The translations under genes and the position numbers were made by a program. DNA of 64,000 bases from Burkholderia sp. BCC0322 (GTDB lineage Bacteria; Pseudomonadota; Gammaproteobacteria; Burkholderiales; Burkholderiaceae): NCBI RefSeq assembly GCF_902833045.1, contig NZ_CADFDU010000013.1:147498-211497 (forward strand). Reading direction: 5' to 3'. Of this stretch, positions 10,042 to 19,913 are shown in pieces; position 1 is the first letter of the stretch; every line of letters begins with the position of its first letter. The notes below the pieces were generated by a model. It was given only the letters and a program-made list of their open reading frames with translations. It did not search any database and was not told where the DNA came from.

Positions 10042-10770
10042 TTACGCGCGCACGGTTTTCTCCCGCGCCGCCTTGCCTGCTGCCGGCAGCCCCTGTTCAT
10101 GCGTGCGGCGCATCCGCGCGAGTCCGTGCGCGACGTGCTCGCGCACCAGCGCGACGGCCTGCTCCTCGTCACCACCCGCGAGCGCCTGCACGATCCTGTC
10201 GTGCTCGGCCGCGGACACGGCGATCGCATCCTCCTCGGCCTCGATCGCCGCCTGGCGCAGCAGGCCGAGCTGGCGCACGAGCCGGCGGTAGGTATCGGTG
10301 AGGTGCGTATTGCCGACGCCAACCACCATCGCGTCGTGGAACTGCACGTTCAGCTCGGTGTAGCGCGTGACGTTGTGCGTCTTCGCGGCGTCCTTCATCG
10401 ACTGGACGATGCCCTTCAGCACCTTCAGCGTGTCGGGCGAGATGCGCTTTGCGAGTGCACGCGCGACCGACTCGTCGAGCATCGCGCGCACTTCGTAGAT
10501 CTCCTCGGCCTCGCGCAGCGGCACGATGCGCACGGTCACGCCGCGGTTCTTCTCGTTGTGCAGCAGGCCGGCCTGTTCGAGCGCGCGGAATGCTTCGCGC
10601 ACGGGGCCGCGCGACACGTTCAGCTTGGTCGCGATCTCGACTTCGTTGAGCTTCTCGCCGGGAGCGTATTCGCCGGAGACGATCGCGCGCTCGAGCATGT
10701 CCTGGACGATCATCGCGAGCGACTGGCTTTGCAGGAGTTCGATGGCGCTGAGCGCGTTCGGGGCTGTCAT
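10042..10770 (-). CDS. phnR: GntR/FCD-family regulator of phosphonate genes
   Basis: A 242-residue GntR regulator. The winged HTH contains GEKLNEVEIATKLNVSRGPVREAFRALEQAGLL (positions about 40-75) and the C-terminal FCD ligand domain carries metal-ligand histidines (for example in NVQFHDAM and REHVAHG). Its place next to phnA, phnY and the FAD enzyme matches the phosphonate-associated GntR regulator described in Burkholderia. The start at 10770 puts the HTH at the usual distance; an upstream in-frame ATG adds a non-conserved tail. A shared motif ATTGTCAAC lies about 80 bases upstream and again in the phn divergent promoter, which suggests autoregulation. Confidence 0.85.
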   Translation of the reverse strand: MTAPNALSAIELLQSQSLAMIVQDMLERAIVSGEYAPGEKLNEVEIATKLNVSRGPVREAFRALEQAGLLHNEKNRGVTVRIVPLREAEEIYEVRAMLDESVARALAKRISPDTLKVLKGIVQSMKDAAKTHNVTRYTELNVQFHDAMVVGVGNTHLTDTYRRLVRQLGLLRQAAIEAEEDAIAVSAAEHDRIVQALAGGDEEQAVALVREHVAHGLARMRRTHEQGLPAAGKAAREKTVRA

Positions 10771-10851
10771 GGTCGGGCAGGCAGCAAGGCTGCGGTAGAG
10801 AACGAGGGCGCCATGTCGGCGAATGATCCTTCTATACCGTCGGCCCGACAC

Positions 10852-10860
10852 ATTGTCAAC
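10852..10860. promoter_or_regulatory. candidate GntR-regulator site
   Basis: ATTGTCAAC, preceded by ACAC, matches the 9-mer at 8097-8105 in the divergent phn promoter exactly. It is about 80 bases before the GntR start. A 9-mer shared by two promoters of one locus is suggestive but not proof of binding. Confidence 0.35.
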
Positions 10861-10974
10861 AGTTTTCAGTTTCCAAAGACCCATTCCGCCTGCCGGAATG
10901 CAACCTGGACGCAGCCGGCGCGCGGCGGGCCAACCTCGCCCGCCTCGCCCGCCTCGTGCGACGCGTGCCGGCCG

Positions 10975-13149
10975 TCAGGCCGTCACGTGCTTCACCGGCC
11001 CCGGATCGCTGTGGCTCGGCCGGCCCGTCTCGACGTGGCCCGCGAAGCGGCGCACGACCTTGTCGTCACCCCCGCGCAGTGACGTCGCGGTGATCGTCAG
11101 ATCGTACCAGCCGTGGCTCGACGACAGCTCGAAATGATCCTCGATGCGCTCGCCCGGCTCCAGCGTGTAGGTCCGCGCATGCTTGTGGCTGTACGCGTTG
11201 TCGACCGTCACGCGGCACGTCGCGCGCCCGCTGTTGCGCAGTTGCAGGTACACGTGGCGGTTGCGCACGTCGTAGCCGATCCGCGCTTCGGGATTCGCGT
11301 GACGGCCGTCCGCCGCGAGCCGCGTGTTGCCCTGGAACTCGCACAGATAGCCGTTCGGGCCATATGCCGCGAGATGGTAGTCGCCGCGCGCGGCCGACGT
11401 GTTCCACGTGTCGACGAAGCGGTCGTGCGCGGACACCGCATAGCGGCGCGGCGGCGTCGTCGGGTTGCGGCGGTCGTACACGTAGAACGCGGCGCCTGCG
11501 TCACCAGTGTTCGCAAAGTCGAGCGACACGGAGTCGTCGTGCCCGCTCACGCGGCTGTGCACGAACAGCTCGTACGGCAGCGCACGTGCCGGACGCGTGC
11601 CGGGCTCCTGCACCGGCATCGACTGCTGCGCGGGCACCTGGTACGCCTGGCCGGCCGTCGCGATGTGCTGCGGCACCGTGAAGCTCACCGTGCGCGTGTC
11701 GGGGCGTGCGGAGAAGTCGAACGCCGACGTGAGGTCGCCACAGATCGAGCGGCGCCATGCGCTGATGTTCGGCTCCTTCACGCCGAAACGCGCTTCGAGG
11801 AAACGCAGCACCGACGTATGGTCGAACGTCTCCGAGCACACCCAGCCACCCTTCGTCCACGGCGAGATGATGATCAGCGGCACGCGCGGCCCGAGGCCGA
11901 TCGGCTGGATGCCGCCCGGGTCCGCGCCCGGCACGAGCGGGCTCATTTCACCCGGGTACTTGTTCAGGTCGAGCAGTTCGTCACCGAGGTTCGACAGCAG
12001 GTTCGACGACACGATGCCCTGGCCGCCCACGCCGCTGGTGACCGGCGGCACCGGCGGCACGACGTGGTCGAACAGCCCGTCGTTCTCGTCGTAGTTGAGG
12101 ATGAACACCGTCTTCGCCCACACCTCGGGGTTCGACGTCAGCGCCTCGAGCACCATGTTGATGTAGAACGCGCCGTCGGTCGGCGATGCCTGCGGGTGCT
12201 CGCTGTACTTGTACGGCGCGACGATCCACGACACCTGCGGCAACCGGTTCGCCTGCACGTCGGCCTTCAGCTCGGCGAGCGTGTGGTCCGATGCGCCCTT
12301 GTCGACCAGCGGGCCGCTCGCGCCTTCCTTCACCTGGAAGCGCTTGAAGAACATCAGCGAGTTGTCGGTGTAGTTGTCGGTCGGGTCGCCCGGGATGCCG
12401 GTGCCGCCCTGGTACACCTTCCAGCTGATCTTCGCGTTCTCGAGGCGCTCCGCGTAGGTCGTCCACGTGTAGCCGTTCACGTCGTCGCGCTCGCCGATGC
12501 CCGGGCCGTTCGGCGGGTTACCGTAGATGTTGCGCGAGTCGACCGTGCCGGTCCACAGGTAGATGCGGTTCGGCGCGGTGTCGGCGTGCGCGGAGCAGAA
12601 GTACGAATCGCAGATCGTGAACGCGTCGGCCAATGCGTAGTGATACGTCAGATCCTGGCGCTTCAGGTAGCCCATCGTCAGCACGTCCTGCTTCTGGTTC
12701 ACCCACTGGTCCCACTGACCGTTGTTCCAGGACAGGTGGCCGCTGCTCCAGCCGTGGTTGGTGCCCGGCTGGAATTCGGTCGTCTGCTTCGGATCGAGGT
12801 AGAACGGCAGCACGTACGGCGCCGACGGATCGAGGCCGCGCGAATGGTAGTTCTTCGTGAACACCGACGCCGGCGGCTGCTGCCACACCGGTGCGCCGCT
12901 CGGCAGCAGGTGCGGGCGCGGGTCGTTGAAGCCGCGCACGCCGCGCAGCCCGCCGAAGTAATGGTCGAACGAACGGTTTTCCTGCATGAAGATCACGACG
13001 TGTTCGACGTCGCGGATCGTGCCCGTGCGATAGGCGGCCGGCATCGCCAGCGCATTGCGGATCGCGGGCGGGAAGCCCGCGTAGGCGGCCATCGCGCCGG
13101 CCGACTGCGCGGCGAGGCGCAGGAAATCGCGTCGATTGTTCGAGGACAT
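10975..13149 (-). CDS. Tat-exported phosphocholine-type phospholipase C
   Basis: A 724-residue enzyme with an N-terminal twin-arginine signal (SSNNRRDFLRLAAQSAG), so it is exported folded. The catalytic phosphoesterase domain starts with HVVIFMQENRSFDHYFG, includes NYDENDGLFDHV and ends near 480. Two C-terminal beta domains of the bacterial phospholipase C type follow (about 520-710). The family cleaves phosphatidylcholine and often sphingomyelin and releases phosphocholine; the haemolytic subtype cannot be told by eye. The start at 13149 is set by the Tat signal. Transcribed alone, divergent from a LysR gene. Confidence 0.92.
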   Translation of the reverse strand: MSSNNRRDFLRLAAQSAGAMAAYAGFPPAIRNALAMPAAYRTGTIRDVEHVVIFMQENRSFDHYFGGLRGVRGFNDPRPHLLPSGAPVWQQPPASVFTKNYHSRGLDPSAPYVLPFYLDPKQTTEFQPGTNHGWSSGHLSWNNGQWDQWVNQKQDVLTMGYLKRQDLTYHYALADAFTICDSYFCSAHADTAPNRIYLWTGTVDSRNIYGNPPNGPGIGERDDVNGYTWTTYAERLENAKISWKVYQGGTGIPGDPTDNYTDNSLMFFKRFQVKEGASGPLVDKGASDHTLAELKADVQANRLPQVSWIVAPYKYSEHPQASPTDGAFYINMVLEALTSNPEVWAKTVFILNYDENDGLFDHVVPPVPPVTSGVGGQGIVSSNLLSNLGDELLDLNKYPGEMSPLVPGADPGGIQPIGLGPRVPLIIISPWTKGGWVCSETFDHTSVLRFLEARFGVKEPNISAWRRSICGDLTSAFDFSARPDTRTVSFTVPQHIATAGQAYQVPAQQSMPVQEPGTRPARALPYELFVHSRVSGHDDSVSLDFANTGDAGAAFYVYDRRNPTTPPRRYAVSAHDRFVDTWNTSAARGDYHLAAYGPNGYLCEFQGNTRLAADGRHANPEARIGYDVRNRHVYLQLRNSGRATCRVTVDNAYSHKHARTYTLEPGERIEDHFELSSSHGWYDLTITATSLRGGDDKVVRRFAGHVETGRPSHSDPGPVKHVTA

Positions 13150-13273
13150 GAAGAGAACCCTGTGGTCGGTAGGAGTGGGGCGCCGGTCGAGCGGGGCCGG
13201 CGCTGGTGCGATGCCGTTATTACCCCGCACCGGCGTGTCCCGGACGTGACCGGTTACCGCAGGTTTCTTTGGG

Positions 13274-13282
13274 TTATCCACA
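13274..13282 (+). other. isolated perfect DnaA box
   Basis: TTATCCACA lies between the divergent phospholipase C and LysR genes, away from dnaA. A lone 9-mer can occur by chance; it might take part in DnaA-responsive control. Confidence 0.3.
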
Positions 13283-13376
13283 AGATTTTTTTGAAGCGGC
13301 GCACGACACGCCTTTCATCCGGCCGACATACGCATGCGCTACGCTGACGCCCGATACCGAGGGGAGAAGCCGAGTC

Positions 13377-14294
13377 GTGTTCGATCAGCTGAAGGCGTTC
13401 CACGCGACCGTCCGGCAGGGCAGCATCACGCGCGCCGCACGCCACCTGGGCGTGAGCCAGCCGACGATTGCCGCGCAGATTCGGCAGGTCGAGCAGGTAT
13501 ACGGCGTCGAGCTGTTCTACCGCAGCGGGCGCAAGCTCGAGGTCACCGAGACGGGCATCGAGCTGCTGCCGCTCGTCGAGCAGATGATCGCGCTCGAGGC
13601 GCAGGCCGACATCATGCTGCGCAACGTCGGCGGCCTGTTCGAAGGCCATTTGCGGATCGGTGCGACGGGGCCGTACTACATCATGGACGCGGTCGGCCGC
13701 TTCTCGAACGCGCATCCGTCGATCGCGCTCACGTGCCGGATCGGCAACTCCGAGGAAATCCTGCAGGCGCTGCAGGAATTCCGCATCGACCTCGCCGTCT
13801 CGTCGCAGCGCAACGATGCCGACGGCCTCGAACGCCAGGTGATCTCGACCGACCCGCTCGTGCTCGTCGTGCATCGCACGCATCCGCTCGCGCGTTTCGA
13901 CGCGATCGATCCGGCGCAGCTTGCCGATGTGCGGCTGCTGATTCGCGAAGCAGGATCCGTCACGCGCCGCTGCGCGGAGACGATCCTCGAAACGGCAGGT
14001 GTCGCGGCCGTCTCGGTTGCCGAGATCGGCAGCCGCGAAGCGATTCGCGAGGCGATCCTGCATGGCGTGGGCGGCAGCCTGTTTCCGCTCGGCGAGGCCG
14101 AACGTCATCCCGATTTGCGCGTGATCGCGCTGCGCGGCGTCGACACGACGATCGACGAATACGTGTACTACCTGAAGGCGCGCCGCCAGAGCCCGGCGAT
14201 CGACGCATTCCTCGCGTGCATCCTGCCGGCCGGCAGCAACGCGGCCGGGACGGATGAAGCAGGACACACGGCGCGGCGGGCGAACGCGCGCTGA
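13377..14294 (+). CDS. LysR-family transcriptional regulator
   Basis: A 305-residue LysR regulator. The N-terminal HTH reads FDQLKAFHATVRQGSITRAA then RHLGVSQPTIAAQIRQ, followed by the substrate-binding domain from about residue 90. The start is GTG at 13377 with GAGGGGAG about 10 bases upstream; the longer frame to 13206 would add an untypical 57-residue leader. The HTH resembles LysR regulators tied to aminoethylphosphonate catabolism, and the phn genes are 3 kb away, but the adjacent divergent gene is phospholipase C. Either could be its target. Confidence 0.85.
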   Translation: MFDQLKAFHATVRQGSITRAARHLGVSQPTIAAQIRQVEQVYGVELFYRSGRKLEVTETGIELLPLVEQMIALEAQADIMLRNVGGLFEGHLRIGATGPYYIMDAVGRFSNAHPSIALTCRIGNSEEILQALQEFRIDLAVSSQRNDADGLERQVISTDPLVLVVHRTHPLARFDAIDPAQLADVRLLIREAGSVTRRCAETILETAGVAAVSVAEIGSREAIREAILHGVGGSLFPLGEAERHPDLRVIALRGVDTTIDEYVYYLKARRQSPAIDAFLACILPAGSNAAGTDEAGHTARRANAR

Positions 14295-14389
14295 ACTGCC
14301 GCGCGTTCGCCGGTTCCGCACTTTAGCGGCGCTTTTCCCGCGCCTTCCCTCGTTTTTCCTCGTGCCTTCCTTCTGTCGTTGCGCTCACA

Positions 14390-16030
14390 TCATTTCGGCA
14401 GTACCGGAATCATCCATGTCAGCACGTGCTGCTGCAGGAACACCAGCACACCGAGCAGCAGCGTGAGGATCACGCTGTGCCAAAACGTGCGCGCGAACAC
14501 GACACCTTCCTGCCCTTTCAGATCCGTCGTCGACACGCCCGTCGCGATGTTCTGCGGCGAGATCATCTTGCCCATCACGCCGCCCGACGAATTGGTCGCG
14601 GCCATCAGCACCGGATCGAGGCCGAGCTGCCGCGCGGCGACCACCTGCAGGTTGCCGAACAGCGCGTTGCCCGACGTGTCGCTGCCGGACAGGAACACGG
14701 CGATCCAGCCGAGCGACGCGGACACCAGCGGGAACAACGCACCCGTCGACGCGACGCCGGTGCCGAGCGTGTAGCTGATTCCCGAGTAATTCAGCAGGTA
14801 CGCGAGCCCGACGATCATCATCACCGTGACGATCGCGATCCACGTCTGCCGCCAGGTCTTGACCACGCATTCGAGGAATGCGCCGGCGCCGGTGCGCGTC
14901 AACGCGGCCGTGATGATCGCCGAGACCAGGATCGCGGTGCCCGTGCCGAGCGGCTGGAAATCCCAGATCGCCGCATAGGGCTTGTGGTACAGCGACACGA
15001 ACACCGCGTTGTGCAGGCCCGGCCACTTGATCTTCACGTCGCCGATCGCCGCGATGTTCGCGTGCACCCACACGATCACGACCACCGACACGACGAGCCA
15101 CGGCAGCCAGCCGCCGAAGCCCGCACGCGCGGCGCCGGCCGTTGCCGGCACGCTGCGCGCGAGCGCGTATTGCGGATCGGGCTGCGGCTTCCACACCTGC
15201 AGGAAGCCGATCGTGACGATCAGCGACGTGAGCGACGACAGCACGTCGGTGAGCTGGTAGCCGAGGAAGTTCGACGTGACGAACTGCGCGATCGCGAAGC
15301 TGCCGCCCGACACGAGCAGCGCGGGCCACAGCTTCGAGATCGAGCGCAGCCCGCCATACGCGCCGACCACATAGAACGGCAGCAGCAGCGCGAAGAACGG
15401 CAACTGGCGGCCGACCATCTGCGCGAGGGTCGCGGGCGGCAGCGACGTCACCGCGCCGAGCACGGTGATCGGCACGCCGAGCGCGCCGAACGCGACCGGC
15501 GCCGTGTTGAACAGCAGCGTGTAGGTGAGCGCTTCGAGCGCGGGGAAGCCGAGCGCGATCAGCAGCGCGCTCGTGATCGCGACCGGCGTGCCGAATCCCG
15601 AGATCCCTTCGAGCAGGCAGCCGAACGAGAACGCGACGACGAGCAGCACGAGGCGGCGATCGTCGGGCAGGTTGTCGAGCATCCATTGCCGGAACTGGTC
15701 GAAGCGGCCCGACTTCACCGCGATGTTGTACAGCAGCAGCGCGTTGAAGACGATCCACATCACCGGCACGACCGCGAGCGCCATGCCCGCGCCGACCGCA
15801 TTGAACGCGAGCCCGGCCGGCATGCCCCACGCGCCGATCGCGACCGCGAGGCCGGCGACGAGCCCGGCGAGCGAGGCCTGCCATGCGGGGCGGCGCAACA
15901 CGCCGAGTGCGATCAGCGCGACCGCGATCGGGATCGCGGCGACAAGGAAGGACAGCAGCAGCGAGTGGGCGACTGGCGTCAACGGCTGTGCGAAGACGAT
16001 GCCGCGCGGTAGGGCGTCGGTCGGATTCAT
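14390..16030 (-). CDS. lldP: L-lactate permease family transporter
   Basis: A 546-residue protein of the LctP/LldP family, with about 13 hydrophobic helices. Family segments include SFGCLLEGISGFGTPVAI near 130-147, FNTAPVAFGALGVPI near 190, and the C-terminal half GSDTSGNALFGNLQ and TNSSGGVMGKMISPQ. It imports lactate, possibly glycolate, with protons across the inner membrane. The start at 16030 (MNPTDALPRG) fits the family. It stands alone with no lactate dehydrogenase beside it. Two palindromes upstream are possible operators. Confidence 0.92.
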   Translation of the reverse strand: MNPTDALPRGIVFAQPLTPVAHSLLLSFLVAAIPIAVALIALGVLRRPAWQASLAGLVAGLAVAIGAWGMPAGLAFNAVGAGMALAVVPVMWIVFNALLLYNIAVKSGRFDQFRQWMLDNLPDDRRLVLLVVAFSFGCLLEGISGFGTPVAITSALLIALGFPALEALTYTLLFNTAPVAFGALGVPITVLGAVTSLPPATLAQMVGRQLPFFALLLPFYVVGAYGGLRSISKLWPALLVSGGSFAIAQFVTSNFLGYQLTDVLSSLTSLIVTIGFLQVWKPQPDPQYALARSVPATAGAARAGFGGWLPWLVVSVVVIVWVHANIAAIGDVKIKWPGLHNAVFVSLYHKPYAAIWDFQPLGTGTAILVSAIITAALTRTGAGAFLECVVKTWRQTWIAIVTVMMIVGLAYLLNYSGISYTLGTGVASTGALFPLVSASLGWIAVFLSGSDTSGNALFGNLQVVAARQLGLDPVLMAATNSSGGVMGKMISPQNIATGVSTTDLKGQEGVVFARTFWHSVILTLLLGVLVFLQQHVLTWMIPVLPK

Positions 16031-16468
16031 CGTGTCTCCAGAGTCGACCCGAGCTGGCATCGGGATGCCCCGGGTTCGGTACAAGGCGATGTCCTGCGGT
16101 CATGACCGCGATCAGGCGCTTGCGCACGCAACGACGTCTCACGCCCAACCGATCGGTTGCTTGAAAGAGGTTAGGAGGCGCACGGCGCTTGTACAAGGGG
16201 GACAAGCCCGATGCGTGCCGACCCGATTCGAACCAGCCGCCGCACGCTGACCGGCAGCGGGCGGCCCGCTGTCGCGTTCGACAGCAAGCCCGCCACGCGC
16301 GGCTCGCCGGCGCAGCGCGGCACCGCCACCCGCGCAATGTTGCACATGCGGCAAAGGTGCCTGACGGCAGGCGGGATGTTTCGTTTGGCGTCCGAAGCCT
16401 AGACTGGCCGCATCGATTCCGCCCGCGCCGGTCACGGCACGGCGCCGGAACCCCTCGGAGTGGGCACG
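16031..16468. promoter_or_regulatory. 438 bp divergent region with two palindromes
   Basis: This region separates lldP and the DUF4148 gene. It holds two perfect palindromes, AACCGATCGGTT (16147-16158) and CTTGTACAAG (16188-16197), that are candidate operators for lldP. I see no gene in it; the frames on both strands look like coding shadows. Confidence 0.35.
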
Positions 16469-16780
16469 ATGAAGACGATGAAACAGGCGGCATGCGCATG
16501 CGTGCTGATCGGCGCGGCCTTCGCCGCTCACGCGCAGGCCGCGTCGACGCTGACGCGCGCCGAGGTCCGTCAGGAACTCGCGGAGCTGCAGGCCGCCGGC
16601 TACCGGACGAGCCTCGCCAGCAGTCCCGACTTTCCGGGCAACATGCAGGCGATCATGCACCGTGCCGCACAGGCACGCGGCGGCAACGCCGGCTACGGCA
16701 GCGAGGGCGGGGCAAACGTGGAATCGGGCAAGCCGGCGCTGCCGCACGCAATCGATCGCGGCACATACGCACACCATTGA
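16469..16780 (+). CDS. small exported DUF4148 protein
   Basis: A 103-residue protein with a signal peptide (MKTMKQAACACVLIGAAFAAHAQA) and a short mature part starting STLTRAEVRQELAELQAAGY, the pattern of DUF4148, a family very common in Burkholderia and of unknown function. ATG 16469 is preferred over the GTG at 16460 because CGGAG sits 8 bases before it and it gives a proper signal peptide. Probably periplasmic. Confidence 0.85.
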   Translation: MKTMKQAACACVLIGAAFAAHAQAASTLTRAEVRQELAELQAAGYRTSLASSPDFPGNMQAIMHRAAQARGGNAGYGSEGGANVESGKPALPHAIDRGTYAHH

Positions 16781-16882
16781 CGGCTGATCGAACCGGATCG
16801 AGCGCACCACGGTGCGCCCCGACCGGCGACGGAGATACGCATCGCGCACCGCGCCGGCCGACGCGGCGCACGTGCGCCGGCA

Positions 16883-18496
16883 TCACACGCTGAAGCGGTT
16901 CAGCGTATAGGCACGATAGGCCGCGACGAACGCGTCGAACGATCCGGCCTCCTTCGCTTCGAGCTCGGCCTGCTCGGCCAGCGATTTCGCAGCAAGGGCC
17001 TGCTCGGCGCGCAGCGTATCCGCCGACGGCGGACGCGCGCGGAAATGCGCGGCATGCGCTTCGCTCTGCGCCAGCGCGAACCCGAGGAACGACTGACCGC
17101 GTTCGCGCATCGTGCGCAGCACGCGCGCGGACGGCGTGCGCTCCGGATCGGCGAGCTTCTCGCGTTGCGCGGCGATCGCGCGCACGTGCTCGTCGCCGCC
17201 GCGGATCTCGTCGAGCCGGCGGCCGACGGTTTCGATATCGGCCATCAGCGCGTCCGCCCAAGCCTGCAGCGTGACCGGCTGGCCGTCGCGTTGCAGGGTG
17301 AGCCCCGGCTTGCGCCCTTCCATCGTCACGCTGCCGAAGTTCGCGTTCGCTTCCTGGTACGCGGGGCAGTCGAGCGCCGGACTCTCGTCGAGCGCGCACG
17401 CGAGCAGGAAGGCGTCGATGAAGCGCGCGGTTTCCAGTGCGATGCCGGTCGGCTCGAACGGATCGATGTCGAGACAGCGCACTTCGATGTACTGCACGCC
17501 GCGCGACGCGAGCGCATGCAGCGGCCGCTCGCCCGAATACGTGACGCGCTTCGGCCGGATCGTCGAGTAGAACTCGTTCTCGATCTGCAGCACGTTCGTG
17601 TTGATCTGGATCCACTCGCCGTCGCGATGCGTGCCGATCGCCTCGTAGGCCGGATACGGCTCGCTCACGGCCTTCGACAGCGCGTCGAGATAGCCGGGCA
17701 GCGTGTTGTAGTCGACGTGCAGCGCAGCCTGCGCGGTCGTGTTCGAGTAGCCGAGATCGCTCATCCGCAGGCTCGTCGCATGCGGCAGGTACAGCGTATC
17801 GGCGTCGAACGTGTCGAGCTTGTGCGGCTTGCCGCGCAGGAACTTCGTATCGAGCGCGGGCGACGCGCCGAACAGGTACATCAGCAGCCAGCTGCGGCGG
17901 CGGAAGTTGCGGATCTGCGCAAGATAGCGCTCCGACTGGTAATCGACGAGCGTGGCCGTCGAGCCTTCTTCCGCGTGCAGGCGCCGCCACACTTCCTCGT
18001 GCAGCGAGTAGTTGTAGTGGATGCCGGCGATGCACTGCATCGTGCGGCCGTAGCGATACGCGAGGCCGCGCCGGTACACAGTCTTCAGGCGGCCGATGTT
18101 CGACGTGCCGTAGTTGGCGATCGGAATCTGGTCGTCGGCCGGCAGCAGGCCGGGCATCGAGTCGTTCCACAGCATCTCGTCGCCGAGCGATGCATACACG
18201 TAGCGATGCAGATCGTCGAGACGTTCGAGCGTGATCGCAGCGTCGCTTTCGGCCGGCGTGATCAGTTCGATCAGCGCTTCGGAATAGTCGGTCGTCAGAG
18301 ACGGATGCGTGAGCGCCGAACCGAGCGCGCGCGGATGCGGCGTGAACGCGATCATCCCGTCGCGCGTCACGCGCAGGCTTTCCTTTTCGATGCCGCGCAG
18401 GCCGTCGGGCAGATGCTGCCGCGTCGGGCCCGAGCTCAGCGCTTCGAGGCGATTCAGCAGCAGTTCGGACTGGCGGTGAGTCATGGTGTTCGACAT
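16883..18496 (-). CDS. gshA: glutamate-cysteine ligase
   Basis: A 537-residue enzyme of the gamma-proteobacterial GshA type. It joins glutamate and cysteine with ATP, the first step of glutathione synthesis in the cytoplasm. Recognisable parts are GIEKESLRVTRDG near 30, EALIELITP near 72, GIHYNYSLHEEVW near 160 and VRCLDIDPFEPTGI near 345. The start at 18496 gives MSNTMTHRQ; an ATG 12 bases further in is also possible. No gshB lies next to it. Confidence 0.95.
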   Translation of the reverse strand: MSNTMTHRQSELLLNRLEALSSGPTRQHLPDGLRGIEKESLRVTRDGMIAFTPHPRALGSALTHPSLTTDYSEALIELITPAESDAAITLERLDDLHRYVYASLGDEMLWNDSMPGLLPADDQIPIANYGTSNIGRLKTVYRRGLAYRYGRTMQCIAGIHYNYSLHEEVWRRLHAEEGSTATLVDYQSERYLAQIRNFRRRSWLLMYLFGASPALDTKFLRGKPHKLDTFDADTLYLPHATSLRMSDLGYSNTTAQAALHVDYNTLPGYLDALSKAVSEPYPAYEAIGTHRDGEWIQINTNVLQIENEFYSTIRPKRVTYSGERPLHALASRGVQYIEVRCLDIDPFEPTGIALETARFIDAFLLACALDESPALDCPAYQEANANFGSVTMEGRKPGLTLQRDGQPVTLQAWADALMADIETVGRRLDEIRGGDEHVRAIAAQREKLADPERTPSARVLRTMRERGQSFLGFALAQSEAHAAHFRARPPSADTLRAEQALAAKSLAEQAELEAKEAGSFDAFVAAYRAYTLNRFSV

Positions 18497-18953
18497 GGAG
18501 ACGCAAGTGCGTGACGGCCGCGCGCAGAACGCCGCGCGCGGCCGGCTGGATTGTTGGTCGCTTCGTTGGTAGCGGGCACTTTAACATCTCGCCGAAACAC
18601 GCGCTTGAGGTGGCTCCGGGCGCGGTGCGCGGGCCGGAGCGGGCCGCCGGGCGGGCCGGCCGCGGCAGTCGCCGCCTCTGCGACCGGTTCCAGGCGGCGG
18701 CAACGGGCGCGCCGGTTACGCGAATTCGTCCGACGGAACGTGACACGCGGACGGGTGGCGGCAAGTGCAACCCTGCCGCCGAACCGACTGCGAAAAGCGG
18801 GACACGTGCGCGCCACGCATCCGGCGGGCGACGGATTGACGGAATGGCCGTGATGGCCGCGCTCCGGCAGGTAACCGATGAGCGTCGGCACGATCGGCGC
18901 AACGGGTTGCATTGCGGCCTCGTCAAATCGCACGCGGCTGCGGGCCGCCGCCC
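18497..18953. other. 457 bp without a gene
   Basis: The stretch between gshA and alkA is G/C-rich, and no frame has a start, ribosome site or recognisable product. A G/C-rich hairpin near the gshA start may be in its leader. I see no other feature. Confidence 0.5.
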
Positions 18954-19913
18954 TCACCCGCCGCGCGCGCCGCCCGCCCGGTCGGCCACTTCGTTCCACA
19001 AATGCAGCGCCGCGTACGCGCGCCATGGCCGCCAGCCCTCGGTGCGGTGCTTCTGGGTCGCGAGCCGGTCGAGCGCCGGATCGCGTGCGGCGATCGACTG
19101 CATCAGCACGAGATCGGAGGCCGGCCATGCGTCCGGATCGCGCCACGCGCGCATCGCGATGTATTCGACGGTCCACGGGCCGATACCGGGCAGATCGAGC
19201 CACGCACTGCGCAGCGTCGCGAGATCGGCGTGCTCGCGATCGACCGGCACGTCGCCGGCCGCCACCGCGCGTGCCACGCCCGTAAGCGCCGCCACCCGCT
19301 TGCCGGGCATCCCGATCTTGTCGAGATCGCAGGCGGCCAGCGCATCGGGCGTCGGGAAACGCCATGCGGGCGCGCCATCGTCTTCATGAATCACGCGCTC
19401 TCCGGCCCGCTCGACGAGCCGGCCGACGATCGTCGTCGCAGCCTTCACGCTCACCTGCTGGCCGACGATCGCGCGCACGGCCAGCTCGAACCCCGACCAG
19501 GCGCCCGGCACGCGCAGCCCCGGCGCGGCCTCGACGAGCGGCGCGAACCACGGATCGCGCGCCAGCCCGCTGCCGATTGCATCCGGATCCGCGCCGAGGT
19601 CGAACATCGTCGCGACGCGCGTGGCGAACGCGTCATCGACATGACGCACGACCGCGCCTTCGACCGTCGCGACCAGGCAATGCTTGCGCGGATGTTTCGC
19701 GACCGTGAGCCGGCCGGCGTCGCCGTGCAGGTCGACGATGCGGCGATACACGCCGTCCGCCACCTGCTCGACGCCCGGAATCGCGCGTCCGCTGAAGAAG
19801 CGCAGCACGCGCGCCCAGTCGTAAGGCGCATTGAAGCGCAGTTCCATTTGCGCGGACGGCGGCACATGGCCGCCGTTCACGATGGATGTGATCGTTGTTT
19901 TTGCGATGCTCAA
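18954..19913 (-). CDS. alkA: DNA-3-methyladenine glycosylase II
   Basis: A 319-residue glycosylase that removes alkylated bases such as 3-methyladenine. The HhH-GPD core carries DLPGIGPWTVEYIAMRA followed by the catalytic aspartate in WPASDLVL, and the N-terminal domain is the AlkA_N type. Its ATG overlaps the stop of ada by 4 bases (19910-19913), so the two are translationally coupled and form one alkylation-response operon. An ada-alkA pairing means methylated Ada would induce both. Confidence 0.93.
   Translation of the reverse strand: MSIAKTTITSIVNGGHVPPSAQMELRFNAPYDWARVLRFFSGRAIPGVEQVADGVYRRIVDLHGDAGRLTVAKHPRKHCLVATVEGAVVRHVDDAFATRVATMFDLGADPDAIGSGLARDPWFAPLVEAAPGLRVPGAWSGFELAVRAIVGQQVSVKAATTIVGRLVERAGERVIHEDDGAPAWRFPTPDALAACDLDKIGMPGKRVAALTGVARAVAAGDVPVDREHADLATLRSAWLDLPGIGPWTVEYIAMRAWRDPDAWPASDLVLMQSIAARDPALDRLATQKHRTEGWRPWRAYAALHLWNEVADRAGGARGG

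Noticed and set aside
13274-13282. Perfect DnaA box between phospholipase C and a LysR gene as part of an origin
   Set aside because: A single box without neighbours or an A/T-rich unwinding region is not evidence of an origin; kept only as a low-confidence site.
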